A stretch of 64,000 nt of DNA from Paracentrotus lividus. Lineage: Eukaryota; Echinodermata; Echinoidea; Camarodonta; Echinidae. Under the pieces are notes generated by a model. That model ran no database searches, was not told where the DNA came from, and saw nothing but the letters and a program-made list of their open reading frames with translations. Below are positions 47,161 through 59,862 of the stretch, piece after piece. The stretch lies in contig CALNVZ010003426.1 of NCBI GenBank assembly GCA_940671915.1, positions 40,043,217 to 40,107,216 on the forward strand, given 5' to 3'. The position numbers and the translations under genes were made by a program. Each line of letters begins with the position of its first letter. Position 1 is the first letter of the stretch.

Positions 47161-50100
47161 CCAATAAAAAAAATAAAAATAAATAAAATAAAAATGAATA
47201 ATATATAATTAATAGATTAAATATAATAATAATAGCAAAAAATAAATAAATAAACAATAATAAATAATGAATAAAAATAACCAAAAATTAAATAAATAAT
47301 AAAAAATAAATAACTACTAAAAAAACAATTCTTTCATAGGCCTAATGTTAAAAATGCTTGTTTAATGTGTTTACAAAAATGAATGTATTTATATTCACAT
47401 AAAATGACGAGACCTTTTGCAAAATACCATAAATATTGCTTCACATCCTCTATCCATAATAATAACTAGGACCACGTCACCGTTAAAAGGGGTGTTCAGC
47501 CTAACGCTCCAAGATTAAAGAGTCTGTACCCAATATCTAGAAGGGGGTTACTAAAACGCCAATGAACAAGACTGAGGATGCACGTGCCTCCTAGACCGTG
47601 GAAGTTAGACTCCCCTGTTCCCCCGTGGCGACCGCTCTTTTCGTACCCTAATCCAGCCCGGGAAGTACCACGTTTCCTCGACCAAGATTCACCTCCTCCC
47701 CACATGGACGTATGGCCTTATAAGAGTCCCCGCGTTAGGTCAGTATCTATTTTGGACCTGACGTAGATCGCCATATTTTGACATGTTGCCATCTTTGTAG
47801 GTGGGTCAGTCCTGGCATGCACCTAGCCAATAGTTAAATGCGGCAATTTAGGAAAGTTCTGTATTTAGGGAAATGATGATTATCAGAATGGGACAAATGA
47901 GATTAAAATGACCATGGTTTCCCGGATTAGTTGCCAAGCGTCTAGCCTGATGTTTCGACCTTAGTTAAACAAATTGATTCAAATGAACCTATACAGAAGA
48001 CGACACTAGGATGTATGTGCGCCTTCTACATGCTCAATGTGTTAATGATTAACACATCACATCCTAAAAGAGGAACGTGAATATGGATTAAACACGAGGA
48101 AGAGGAATATTATTTATTATCTATCTATGTCGAAGATGTTAAGCTAGATGTGCATGGCGATCCAGGGTTGGCCGACCTCACACGGACACACCTTCCTTTA
48201 AAATGCGTAAAGTAGTATGTAACATTTACCTCTGCAAATTGTTAATGTTCGGTACGTTACCTGCCTCTGGAGTAGCGAGTAAATTGATACATTATCATAA
48301 ACTATCACATGTAACATTCTGTATCAATAAAATTGTCAAAATGGAAAAATTTCTATATTATAATATATAGTATGAAGATTAGCCACAACACAACCTCGGT
48401 AATGTTGGTATTTTCATAAAACAGGAAAATACGCTCTTCTGCTTTTTTTTTTCCATTCATTTTGTACTGGTAATCTTGAGATATCATTTATTTTCCACAA
48501 TCGGATAGATCATTTCTTTCGCGGCCTGTCATGCATTTGTGTAGGTTTCGGGCATAAGCCGCAAAAATGGCCATGTGACAAAAAATTAATTTCTGGTCTG
48601 CCATTAAATTTGTTTCTACAAAATATCTATTTTAATTGCATCAGGAACACTACGAATAAGCGTGGCTTGAATGTTGGTCGCATAAACCATTGAGTCACCA
48701 TATTCATTAATCGCAGAAAATATCTAATATCTAAATATTACCACCCCCCCGCTGCCATTGTACCATTTCTTTTTACTACAGACTGTATAAGAGGATTTAA
48801 GACCCTTCCATTAATTCCATCTATTGCTGATCGATTGAAAAGTGTGGTAGGTGGTGAAAAATAAACTGGAAAATGTCCCTTTATTGTTTCTACGAAGCAT
48901 ATATATGGCATTCAAACCTCTATCGTTTTTCTAAAGAAAGGGGGCGAAAAAAAACAAACTATAATGTAGCAAAAGGACTAACTATGGGAGGTGAGGATTG
49001 CAAGAAACTGATCAACTGGTCTTCATGTTTTCTCCTAAAACTGTTATGCAAGAATTCTTATATTTTCGCATGAGACATAAGGGCCGTAAATCAATTGATT
49101 TCACCATGAAACAGACAGAAAAACTTACACACACCAGATGAGAGTAAATTTTGTTTCTGCCGATTGGCCAAGAACAATTAGTTCGCCAGTCATTGCAATA
49201 GACAGTCAGGCCTATTTACTATCCGTTAACAGAGTAATTTTTTGCGCAGAGCGGTACTCAGATTCTTATGGTGTCTAATGGAGAAGATTAAAGATCATCG
49301 ACATTTCATAGAATTATCGTAATAAACATACCGGTAGCGTTTATTTAATACGTAAGTATATGGTGTAATTTCTAGAAACTTTAACATTGCACCAACGCTT
49401 AACGTAGGAGTTAGATAACAACGCACGGTGGTATGTCACAAAAAAAAAAGAATCAGCTTACAATATAACTTCAATTATTTTGTTGATTGTCTTACCATAC
49501 CTTTCAGTTTCTGCCTTCTTTTCTAAATCCCGATATGTTCCAGGGAGAACTACCCCTTCATAGACGATTTGAAGTAGATCCACAAACGCCGAGTTGCGCT
49601 CTTTGCCATATTTTCGTTATGTATACTAGTCTCTGTATCTGACTATATTCCAACCGACAATATTGATATTATTATTTATAACATAAACACATAATCATCT
49701 CGATAATGTCTTACTAATATTAATTAATTAAAGGATTAAGGTACAGTAATACATTTACCCAAAGTTCTGGAATCTGGTAGCGCTAAGTCTATAGTTGTTT
49801 TTTAAGTTTATGACTTCTTTTTTTCTTTTAAGTTTATTTCAGAACGTATTTGAAGTTCGTCTCAAAGTATTCAGCATTGGCTTACTGATACATTTACATT
49901 GTATTTTTGGTTCTAAATTGATTTGTGTCTTCCTCTCACTATTTACTTATGTCTTATTGCTTCGTTTTCGAAAGACATAACATGTGAGACCAACATACTA
50001 TTTTTGTCTTAGGGATTGGTTTATTTAAATATACGACTTCTGGAAGTATTCTTGTCATGATCATAACTTCTATACGTACTCAAGATCTTACTCATATGGA

Positions 50101-51532
50101 TCTGTCTCTTCCTCATTGCATTTCAGTTAATTGCGATAATATTAAATATGTGCAAACGTTACATATGTTACACCATGGTGCTTTTGTTTCATAATTCCTG
50201 TCTCATTTGGGTGGAACTCAGGTTCGTAGACCGAATGAAAAACTGACATGACTGCGTGCGATGTTGTCATCTATGAAAGTATGCCAAATCACCCTACTTT
50301 AACTGATTCTTCCACTGTCTGTCTATGATTGAAAAGGTATCTTCTCTGAGAGCTCCGAGGGTTTAATTTTGACATCGAGCTTATAAGTCAAGTTCGTTGT
50401 ATGGAACAATTGTGCGAATAATCTATAGTACGAAATACAAGAACACAAATGTTCTTCTCGGCCCAGCTTGCGGAACAGTACACACTTGTGATTGTGCTAA
50501 GCAAAATAGATGTTGCATGTAAAAGTCTTCATCAGAGTAAAAGTTACAGTTGTATGTACGGTTACTTTGGAGTTTGGAGGAGGTTTTTTTCTTTTTTGAT
50601 ATGGAAAATATATTTCTATATGAATAATTATATTAGCGATGATTTACTATATCCAGTTTATAATATAAGAAACTTTGATACCTCTTATTTTTTTCCCATC
50701 TGTCTTATTGACTGGCACACCTTCGCAGTTGGTGTCTCGCAGTGATCGTTATCATTGACAATTCAAAATGGCCCCAACCACACAAACTCATGCCATTTTC
50801 ATTTCTTACTTTACAGATTGTTATAACCCTTCAAAATAATTCTGTCATATATATTACATCTTTATCATTTTTGCTCCACTGATAGTCTATTGCGTAGACG
50901 ACTCAGTGTGGGGCTAACTAAGGTTTGAGGCATCAAGCAAAGTAGACGGCCCTTCTCTGAATAGCGAAATAATCTTTGAAACACTAATGAACGATTGTCT
51001 TTACAGGAAGAGCCCTTTGCTTCTCTCCACACCCGTCCCAAACACTTCTGCTTGACTTTCTATCCATTATACACTAGGGGGACACCACAACTTATTCGCG
51101 CACACACTCTCCACCGAACCAAGGAAGTCACGATATTAGGGGTACTTATGGCGCTAGATCCAGAAGTCCCTGAGTCAGGTTTCCCTTTCGGAAGCCCCGA
51201 CCAGGCCTGGATGTGCAGTACAATTCATTCGCTAAAACATTCTCTGATTTGGTCAAAAAGTTGCGACTACGGCTTTTCGGCTCCGCTGCGCACAACCTGC
51301 GCGCATAAGAGGCGTATACCGAAACTTTTTCGCCACGCCTCATTTCAGTGATGCATCACGGCTTTTAGGTTGGACGACCTGTAGCGCAATGGGTGACTAC
51401 AAGGTCGATAGGGTGTTCATTCGAGTTTGTTGGTAGAGCCGTTGGAGTGCATCGAACATTCTTACTGAAGTCAGAAATTTAAAAAAGAAAAAAAGTGTAG
51501 TGAGATCGAGGGCCACAGCTTTGAGGATAACC

Positions 51533-51635
51533 ATGAAGGAGTTTTGCTTGATATTTAGAGCATATGAGGTAGCCTTGCTATGGACAGATTGTCCAGCATA
51601 CTACGTACGCAGTTCAATCAGGTCATCATGTACAG
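51533..51635 (+). pseudogene. SM37 exon 1, noisy inverted copy
   Basis: Starts atgaaggagttttgcttg and ends tacag before gtatgtgatc. The interior still contains gattgtccagcatactacgt, but reading frame is lost by several single-base changes. Read it as a defective readout of the exon at 32696-32799 and not as a separate gene. Confidence 0.85.
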
Positions 51636-54600
51636 GTATGTGATCCTAGATTTATTTTAATTTTATCTCTCTCTTTTAATTAATCTGTTTCTGGCTGTTA
51701 AAGTTGTCAGTTTTTAACTGTAAGTGGCTAACAGGTTTTAGGGTATTACATGACTTATGTTGCCATATAGGGTTAATGCTATTTACACAAACTATACAAT
51801 GCGAGGATTCGGTGTTGTTTCCTATTGGACCCAGGTTCATTCTTACTTTTCAAATTCACTCTATCTTCGCAGAAAAATGTTCTTATTCTCAATATGAATG
51901 TCAGTATATTTTGATATGAAGCATGACTGGTTTTGACATCAGCATATTTTCATCCCAACGTCATCAATACCCATGCTGCCTCCAATTTTTAGGAAATGTT
52001 CACCTTCTAGCAGTGAAAACATGACATAACATACGCGCAGCAACATATACTAAACCATGGACCAATATTCCTAATGTGCATGTTATTTATTGCAAAAAGT
52101 GATTCTCCCTTCTGCGGTCCCCTGGCCAGATCTGTGATATCGAATGCTGATCGGATGGATAGTTATTCGACTTGACTAGAATCGATATTCTCGGGGAGAC
52201 GATTTCGATATCGATTTTTGAGCAGTGAATATCGCAAATGACAACTCCGCCATTTTTATTCAGCGCATTTCCTCTTTTTCTCATGGGTACCATAATAAAT
52301 ATTTATTTCTTTTGTATCCAACTTCTTTTGGGAATAATATTACTTCTGAAATTATTATATTTGGTGCCTATCAATATTATATTTTAATTTGTTACGTTCT
52401 TTTCTCGCTTCTATTCTTTTTTTCCCCTTAATTCCAAAATTTCTTGTTTCATGATTTTTAAAATTTTCTCCTCTCTCTTCTTCTCTCTTTCTTTCTTATG
52501 TCAAGTCTGTCTATCTGAAGATTCGTCACGTTTATGTTTTTTTTTTCTTATATTCGATGAAAGTTTCGGGTTATCTCATGCAAATATATTTAGTAAATAT
52601 TGCAATTTCCGAGTACAGTAATTTCATTGTTTGACTTTTTTTTCTTCTTCTCTTCTTCTTTTTTTTTTTTCATTTCCCTCTGGGTTATCGATTACGTATT
52701 CTTTTTGTCAAAATCAGGATTTAGTTTATTATTATTGATTTATTAAATTAAATCGTATTGCCTACTTCTTTTCTTATTTTTTTTAAAATTCAGTTATATT
52801 TATTTTTATTTTGGTTTAATGTGGGTTTTTTGTGTGGTCCTTTCTCCTTTCTTCTCTTTTTTGAATCATTATTCTTTATTATTCCAAAGCTCCAAATTTG
52901 CTTTTCTCAGAAGCAATGCTTGAAACGAAAATAAAATCAAATATTTCAGTGCTATATTCGAAAAACAAAACACGGAATAGTATACTCTGCCATTATTAGC
53001 CTTTAGACTCGTGAGTAATCGGGAGTTAATGAGGGTCCGACTTTACTTGTAAGTTGGCGGGCTTCCGGCGTATCCCTTGTACGCCATGGCACATAGAGGA
53101 ATCTTCATGAATCGATCGCCTATTTTCTGAAGGATCAGGTAAGATAAACGTTTTGAATTTGTCTTCGTTGTACCTCTGTTGTTCAGTTTATTATTTATTT
53201 GTTAGCTTTGTTGTTGTATCGTACCGATTATAGATTTCCCAACTGTATTCGCTGTTTCAATTCTAAATTACTGACATTAAATAAGCCGTCCAGGGTCTCC
53301 CGATAATAACTGCCTTCTACTAAAATTAAGAAATTATCCTTAAATGATTGTTTAAATAAAATACTTTTTTAATGGTAATATAAAATTATACTCTTGTTAT
53401 ATACTTCTTTTTTATAATTTTTCAAACAACGTTTCAATAGAACATTTTAGCATGGTGTTATCTTCCGTATCTCCCCAGTAGACATTCAACAAAGGGTGAT
53501 GCAAGAGACGAGCACAAATAGATATGGAAGAACTATTCATCACGTTGTGAGTAAGAGACGGCACCGTTATCACAAAACATTCCTTCTCCGCTTCCTCCTC
53601 GCACCTTTTGGTTTAATTTTATACTTGATCCTTGATTTTATCATCCATATACTTTTTCTGCTTGTTGATAATCCTAAAGAAGCTGCACTATTAAAAAACG
53701 CGTCTCCCTCCCCCTTTGCACTTCCAAACTGATCTAAATATGGCATTTCTGTCTTTCCTTGATATCTTCTATAGTCGATGTATACTTCCTTGATTATTTA
53801 TCCCTTCTAGTCTGGTTTTGTTTGCTTGTTTCCGTACCCATTCGTTAAACTCTGCAGCATCGTCCTTATGGACTGACGAAGGTGTCCTCACTCCGCCTTG
53901 TCTGGATGATACTGTAGATTAACGCACTAAAACAATTCTCGTTATGTGATTCCATATGCGATATACAACAATACATAACAAATTTATTTGAACTATTATA
54001 TTATTATTTTAAATGTGATAGTCTAATCCATTTCTAATCTCCGTCCCCTGAGGTAGAATTCCAAATCGTTACCTCACCAATAGTTTAAGCCTTATCAAAT
54101 TCTTTGAGCAAATATATAATATTTACTTTTGCTACATAATCTATGTTTGTTTTTGAGACTTTTTTATATAATGACAATATTAGAATATTTGTTCTTCCTT
54201 GCATTTAATGAGGACGTGAAGCCGCTTTTTTACATACTTTTGACATGAATGTTTTGGTATAGATAGCGTGCAATTCAAATAAAGATTAAGTATGGTGGTG
54301 GGACACGACATAGTAAGGTAGGATTAAAGATATAAGTTGTGGCAGTTCTTTTTGTTTGTTGTTGTTTCTGTTCGTTACCTTGCGTGTTGTTTTTATCATC
54401 GACTCATAATTTCACAATGTTTGCATTGTCATGAGGGAATATATTAGTATATTTATTCCTCGGCGCGTTTTAATTTTCATTGCAATTCAAAGTATCATAC
54501 GCAAGTAGATTGCCTATTATTATCCATGAAATATGCTCTATAGTATTGCATATTGCTTCTATCACTTCGCTGCTGACGTAGCTTTATCACTTTCATATGT

Positions 54601-54919
54601 TATTGTCTTAGAAATAATCCTTGACACCACTATATTACTGAGGCTTGTCCAAGTAATAATAATATAAATACCATCTCAGCCAAGCAATGCTCATGTCTAT
54701 AGTAAGCAATGTATGAGTGATAATTAGCCATTAGTGAGTTTCCTTTCAGACTTATTGTTAATTGTTGAACAAATCTCCGGAGGCTGTCGGAAAAGTTGCT
54801 ACACTTCCGAGACATAATAAATGAGGACACAAGTCTGAATATTATCTCATCAGTGTTCAGCATTGTAAATTCTACGCATTGTAGTAAACTAGGTCATTAC
54901 AATATCATTATGTCGCGCC

Positions 54920-55190
54920 TAGCCCAGGTGGTTATCTACACTTCGCGGAGACGTCTCCGCGCGTCAGAATCAGAAATATTTCGCTCCGCCCCGCGACTGA
55001 CTAAAATAAAAGAGTATAGAGATCTTGTCTCCGATATCGCGGAGACGTCTCGGAGACGATTTGGGGACTACCTTCAGACTTTTTTCCTAAATTGTCGCGG
55101 AGACGTCTCGGAAGGACGTCTAATACTGTTTTAATGCAGTCGCGGAGACAAAATTTCTTTTCTGTCGCGGAGAAGTGAAGATACCACGCC
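54920..55190. mobile_element. Noisy copy of the intronic foldback MITE
   Basis: Corresponds to 29295-29545 in reverse. It carries gagacgtctccgcg, gatatcgcggagacgtctcg and the same outer arms with indels. Confidence 0.8.
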
Positions 55191-55542
55191 TATTGATCAA
55201 GCTCAGCTTATCGCAATCATGAACCGGGTCATAACGCCCAACAATAATTTTGGTTAATCGTTTGTTTTACATTGTCGATCTGCCATCAATATCTGTAGTC
55301 CACATGTGTCTTACTGCTCTGATGACCCTAAAAACGGTTTCATTCCAAATGGTGTTAACATTATTACCGCTGATATAACGTTGGATATCATGGTACTTCA
55401 AGTATTTCAACAAATTTGTCAGGCGGTCCTAGTGGGAGGGGCTGGTGGGTTGCAATATCAATGTATTGATAAGAGAGGATCTTTAACGGCTGGTAACTAT
55501 TTCTCGGGATTATAGAATATAGTTTCTTATTTATCCTCACAG

Positions 55543-57080
55543 ATACTACAACATCGTACTACCAATCACCGATGGGCTATGTGAAGTTCAAACAAACTGT
55601 GATAATAAGGAAAACACCAGTTGGAGAATGGTCCGGAAGCAAGATGGAGGAATTCTACTCGCAGCACCCATGAATCTCCTCAAAGGGGAAACTGCGAGAA
55701 TCTACCGCGTATAATGTGTCTGGGTTAGCCAGCTTCGCGCAAGACAAATGCGAGGACGAAGGTTGTGGCTTAGTGACAGCGATGATCCCTTCATGTGGAG
55801 AAATGGAGCACGTCTGGCTAGTGCCAAGCACATGCGAAGGATCCCATGGCTTCTTCAGCGTTCGGTCAGTTGGTGGACCCAGGTCCGTGTGCTAACGGCT
55901 TGCACTGTAGACATGAGGAACCCAATCGGGAGCACCACCATGTGTGCCCGTGGCATGCGTCGTGATTGTTGACACCATTCCTGGGCGCCGATTACCACAA
56001 ACAAGGACAGCTGCTCGACCACCAACGGACCTGTTGTGGACGGTCTCAGAGCTCACTGGTCGTATTCAACACGCCTCCGTCTGCAAAGTTCCCTGCTGTG
56101 TCAAACTCTTATGGCTGGACAGCAAGCCAGGAATCCCAACTTTCCCACAGGGCCTAACAGCCTGGGCTGACCAACAGGTCCTAACCGGCCCGAGTATGAC
56201 CTAACAGCACTAACAGCCCGGCTGCCATAAAGGCCAAACCGAGCCTAACCAACCCGGCTGACCCGAACAGGCGCATAACCCAGCCTAACCAGCCCGGCTG
56301 GACGCCCAAGCAGGCCTAAACAGCTAAACCAGCAGCCGGCTGGCCCAATCAGGCCAAACCAGTCACCTAACCAGCCTACCAGCCCGGCTGGCCAACTCAC
56401 TCAAACCAGCCAACAATCCCACAATGGCCCAACAGGCCAAACCAGGCTCTTAACCAGCCTAACAGCCCGGCGCTGGAACCCACAGACCCAACCAGCCCAA
56501 CCAAACCCAACCAGGGCCCAACCGCCGGCCAACAAGGCTCCGACCAACCAGCGCCCAAACCAACCAGGCCCGACCAAATCAGCCTGTTGGCCCCAAACCT
56601 ATGCTCCGGTCATTACCAGGACGACCAAACCAGCCCAACCCAACCAGGCCGACCAAATCCGCCTTTTCGGCCTCAACACCGCGTTGCCAACACGGGCCGG
56701 ACACAAATCAGCCTTCGGCCCCAACCGAGACCCGTGTCAACCAGGCCGACAAATCAGCCATTTGGGCACCGAACCAACCAAGGCGCCCAGAACCACCAGG
56801 TACACCAATATCAGGCCATTTGCTCCGAACCAGCCCGGGTCAACAGAAGCTCAACCACGCAGGTGACAACCAAACAGGACCATTGATACCGTTAGACCAG
56901 CCCGGCCACCAGAAACCAAACCAACCAAATACTCCTATCTGGCCAGGCAATCCATAATCAAGCCACGCTATGCTACAGGAACACCAGCGGAAGTAAAAAC
57001 GGTAGAAAGGGACACGTAGAAGGAACGCCGGTACAGAAGGAAAGAACCGATGAGAGAGCGAATACAACAACAGATAAGAG
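55543..57080 (+). pseudogene. SM37 exon 2, noisy inverted copy
   Basis: Begins at the acceptor (ctcacag, then atactacaac) and passes through recognisable lectin-domain and Pro/Asn/Gln repeat sequence (accaaccaggcc blocks), ending near the agaaggaacgccgg tail. Reading frame is broken many times. It is about 220 bases longer than the clean copy, partly by inserted bases and partly because more repeat units seem to be present. Confidence 0.85.
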
Positions 57081-57261
57081 AAGTATAAAAGTCTTTGACA
57101 TCTTACCGATGCAAATCCATGACAAAGATAGAACTTACAGTATTTATAACCGTAATTGCAGGAGCTACACAAATGTCCTTTTCAGTCAATACACTACTGA
57201 AATGTCACACGAATCATCTATAAACTAGCTCTGTAGTGGTCGACTCTATGGAGAGACAGGC

Positions 57262-57308
57262 ATCTACTCTCACATACATAACGTCCTCCGTGTGTTGAGA
57301 AAAGAATC
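57262..57308. other. PacBio SMRTbell adapter-like sequence at the fold-back point
   Basis: Between the end of the inverted copy and the start of the direct copy lies a 47-base spacer reading atctactctc, then tcctccgtgtgttgaga, then aaagaat. The SMRTbell hairpin adapter (45 nt, from memory) begins ATCTCTCTC, has TCCTCCG followed by TTG repeats, and ends TTGAGAGAGAT. The order, spacing and key blocks agree, with indels expected of a raw read. Neither flank of the clean copy contains this sequence. Confidence 0.8.
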
Positions 57309-57494
57309 GCCTGTCGTCCCCATGCGAGCACAACTACAAGTGTAGATAGATGATGAATTGCAAAAGTAGTGATTTGACTTATGCCACACAGGACCGGCCT
57401 AGAGCTACCAACCAATTACGTTGTATAACAACTTTCTTAAACGTAACTATTTACTTTGTCGAAAAGCGATTTCCATCGTAAGTGTCAAACAATT

Positions 57495-59223
57495 TATTAC
57501 TCGCCCTTTACTGGTGTTCCCTCCACCGGACGTTCTCTTTCTACCTTGCGTCCTTCTACCATTGTTCCCTCCTACCCTTTACCTGCCGACTGGTGTCTCC
57601 TGTAGCATACGTGGTTGATTAGGTTGAGCCTGGTCCGATTTAGGGATTATTGTTTGGTTTGGTGCTTCCTGGAGTTTGTGCGGGCGCAGTGCTCGAGAGA
57701 TCGAAATAATGGACACTGAATTCTCTTCCAATTGTACCAATAGAAATTCGTTGTGCGCCTCTCCTTGATTGAGGCGCGGGACTGGTCGGCGGAGCCGAAA
57801 TATTCAGTTTGTGTTATCCTGGTATGGAGAGAGCACGCGCCTGAGTAATGGTGTTTCGGCAACCACAATGGCTGATTTGGCTCCCGCCATAGCTCTAGAC
57901 GGGCAGCTTGTGTTGGGGCCGCAAGGCTGATATTCTGCGTCGTCCGCCGCGTTTGAGTCATAAGACAAAACCGAGAAACTCCACGGATTGGGAACAACAA
58001 AAGGCTGTATATGTCAGACCTGGGTGGTTGGGCTGATTAATGTACAGCGTGTAGATATGGACCGGGCTGGTTGGAGGCAAATAAACAGAGGTGAAGAATT
58101 TGGTCGGCGGATATGGTGGGACTCCCAAGATATTGTCGGCTCTGGTTGGCCAGCCTCATTCGGCCACTGTGGAGCAAATCCGACTCTAGCGGTGTAGTCG
58201 GTCTAGATTTAGGCAAGAATCGCGGCCAGGTAGGCTCTTTAAGGAGACATAGGTAATTGAATGCAACTGATATGGACAATATAGATGGAAGTTGGGTACT
58301 GGTGGATCTGTGGGCCAAGCCAGAGGTGGTTTTTTAGGGGCTGAGTATAAAGGACTTTGTTCGTAGGCGCAAAAACTAGTGAGGCAAGCCGTAGTACTAT
58401 GGATTACGCATGATGTTGGACTTGTTCCGGCAGACCGTCGGTCACCTTGGTATAGGCTGTTTGGCCTGGTCTCGCCAGCCGGGTTGGTTAGGCTGTTTCT
58501 GTCGTAGGCCAGCCGGGCGTTAGGCATGTATGGCCTCCGCGCTGTTTAGCCCTGTTAGGGCCGAGCACGAAGACTTGCGTCTAGCGCCATGTTGGATAAG
58601 TTGCTCTCTCTGGCTGCTCCAGCCATTAATAGCTCTTTATGAACCAGCAGCGAACATTCGCAGACGAAGTCTGTGTTGCTCGAAACACAACGTGAAGACT
58701 ACATAGACCGTCTGAAACAACACGCCGTCGTTGCGTGGCGGACAGCCACCTTGTTTGTTTGGTAATCGCGACCCAGGAATGGTGTCAAATCTCACAGAAC
58801 GCATACGGGGGACAACTACTCAACTGGATCTTCGGAAGTCTCCAATGTGGGCATTCCTCAATTGGTATCAACCAATGGCCTATACCCGTTAGACACTCGA
58901 GCCACTGGCACATCCACCCTGTACGAAACGCTGCCCCATAGGGAGACATAAGCACAAGTGCGTCCATACTTCCTCCACATAAAGGGAAGTAATCACATGC
59001 TGATGTCCATCCTAATGCCACCCAACCATCTACTTTCCATCGCACTATCGTACTTCGCGAGAACGCTGGCTACCAAGATGCGGTAGATCTCCATGTCATC
59101 TCTGAAAGGGAGATCTTCTGCGGGCGCGGTGATCCCATCGGTTGCATGACTCATGTTCCACATGTGTACATTTCACAGGAACTCACTAGCCCTCGGTATT
59201 GGTAGGTCGAATGTTGTCCGTAT
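57495..59223 (-). pseudogene. SM37 exon 2, noisy direct copy
   Basis: Lectin-domain and tail sequence can be followed (ctggtgttccctccaccgg, gtagcatacgtggttgatta, cgcagacgaag, tcacagg, then the acceptor side at 59223), but frame is lost repeatedly. It is about 410 bases longer than the clean exon 2, chiefly in the repeat array, which is poorly readable. Confidence 0.8.
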
Positions 59224-59605
59224 CTCGTGTAGAGATGCTCAATACCCAAAATATTCTACTAACTATCAACGAGGCAATATGCTCCAGCCCGTTACTAAGA
59301 TCCTCTCTATATCAAACTTATTATTCGCCACGCCGCCCCAGCCCCTCCTACTCTAAAACCCCCTGTACACAACAATGTTGAATTAAGAATATATACTTGA
59401 GACCGGTACATGAAATCCACGTCCTATAAAGGGTAAAATTTAACACAATTGCAATGAACACCGTTTGACGTGCATCAAGATGTGACACATAGTGGATACA
59501 AATATTCGATAGCCAGATATGAACTAATGTAAAACAAACGATTAAAACCCAAATTATTTTGCTCATGACCCGGTTTCATCGATACGAGTGAGCTTGGTAT
59601 CACTA

Positions 59606-59862
59606 GTGGTGTATCTCACTCTCCCGCGACAGAATTAAAACTTTTGTCTCCGCGACGCATAAAAAGTTAGAGACGTCTCCGAGACGTCTCCGCGACAATT
59701 TACGGAAAAACTCGAAAGGTGTAAGTCTCCGATTAATCGTCTTCCGTAGACGTCTCCAGCGATATCGGAGACATTCTTAATACTTTTTTTACTCCCGTCG
59801 CGGCGTTACGTAATTTTCTATCTTTGCGCGGAGACGTCTCCGCGAGGAGATACCACCCTAGG
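59606..59862. mobile_element. Noisy second copy of the intronic foldback MITE
   Basis: Corresponds to 29295-29545 in the same orientation: ctccgcgacgcataaaaag, gagacgtctccgcgac and gataccaccctag are recognisable, with indels. Confidence 0.8.

Larger units (their letters stand above)
47240..57262 (-). repeat. Inverted, indel-rich copy of 27490-36800
   Basis: Reverse complement of the SM37 segment throughout: 36220-36480 matches 47530-47830, the exon 1 region 32696-32799 matches 51533-51635, the MITE 29295-29545 matches about 54920-55190, and exon 2 matches 55543-57080. Differences are scattered single-base insertions and deletions in exons, intron and flanks alike. The intron is 3907 bases here against 3738. 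This is the error pattern of raw single-molecule reads, not of evolving duplicates. Confidence 0.9.
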
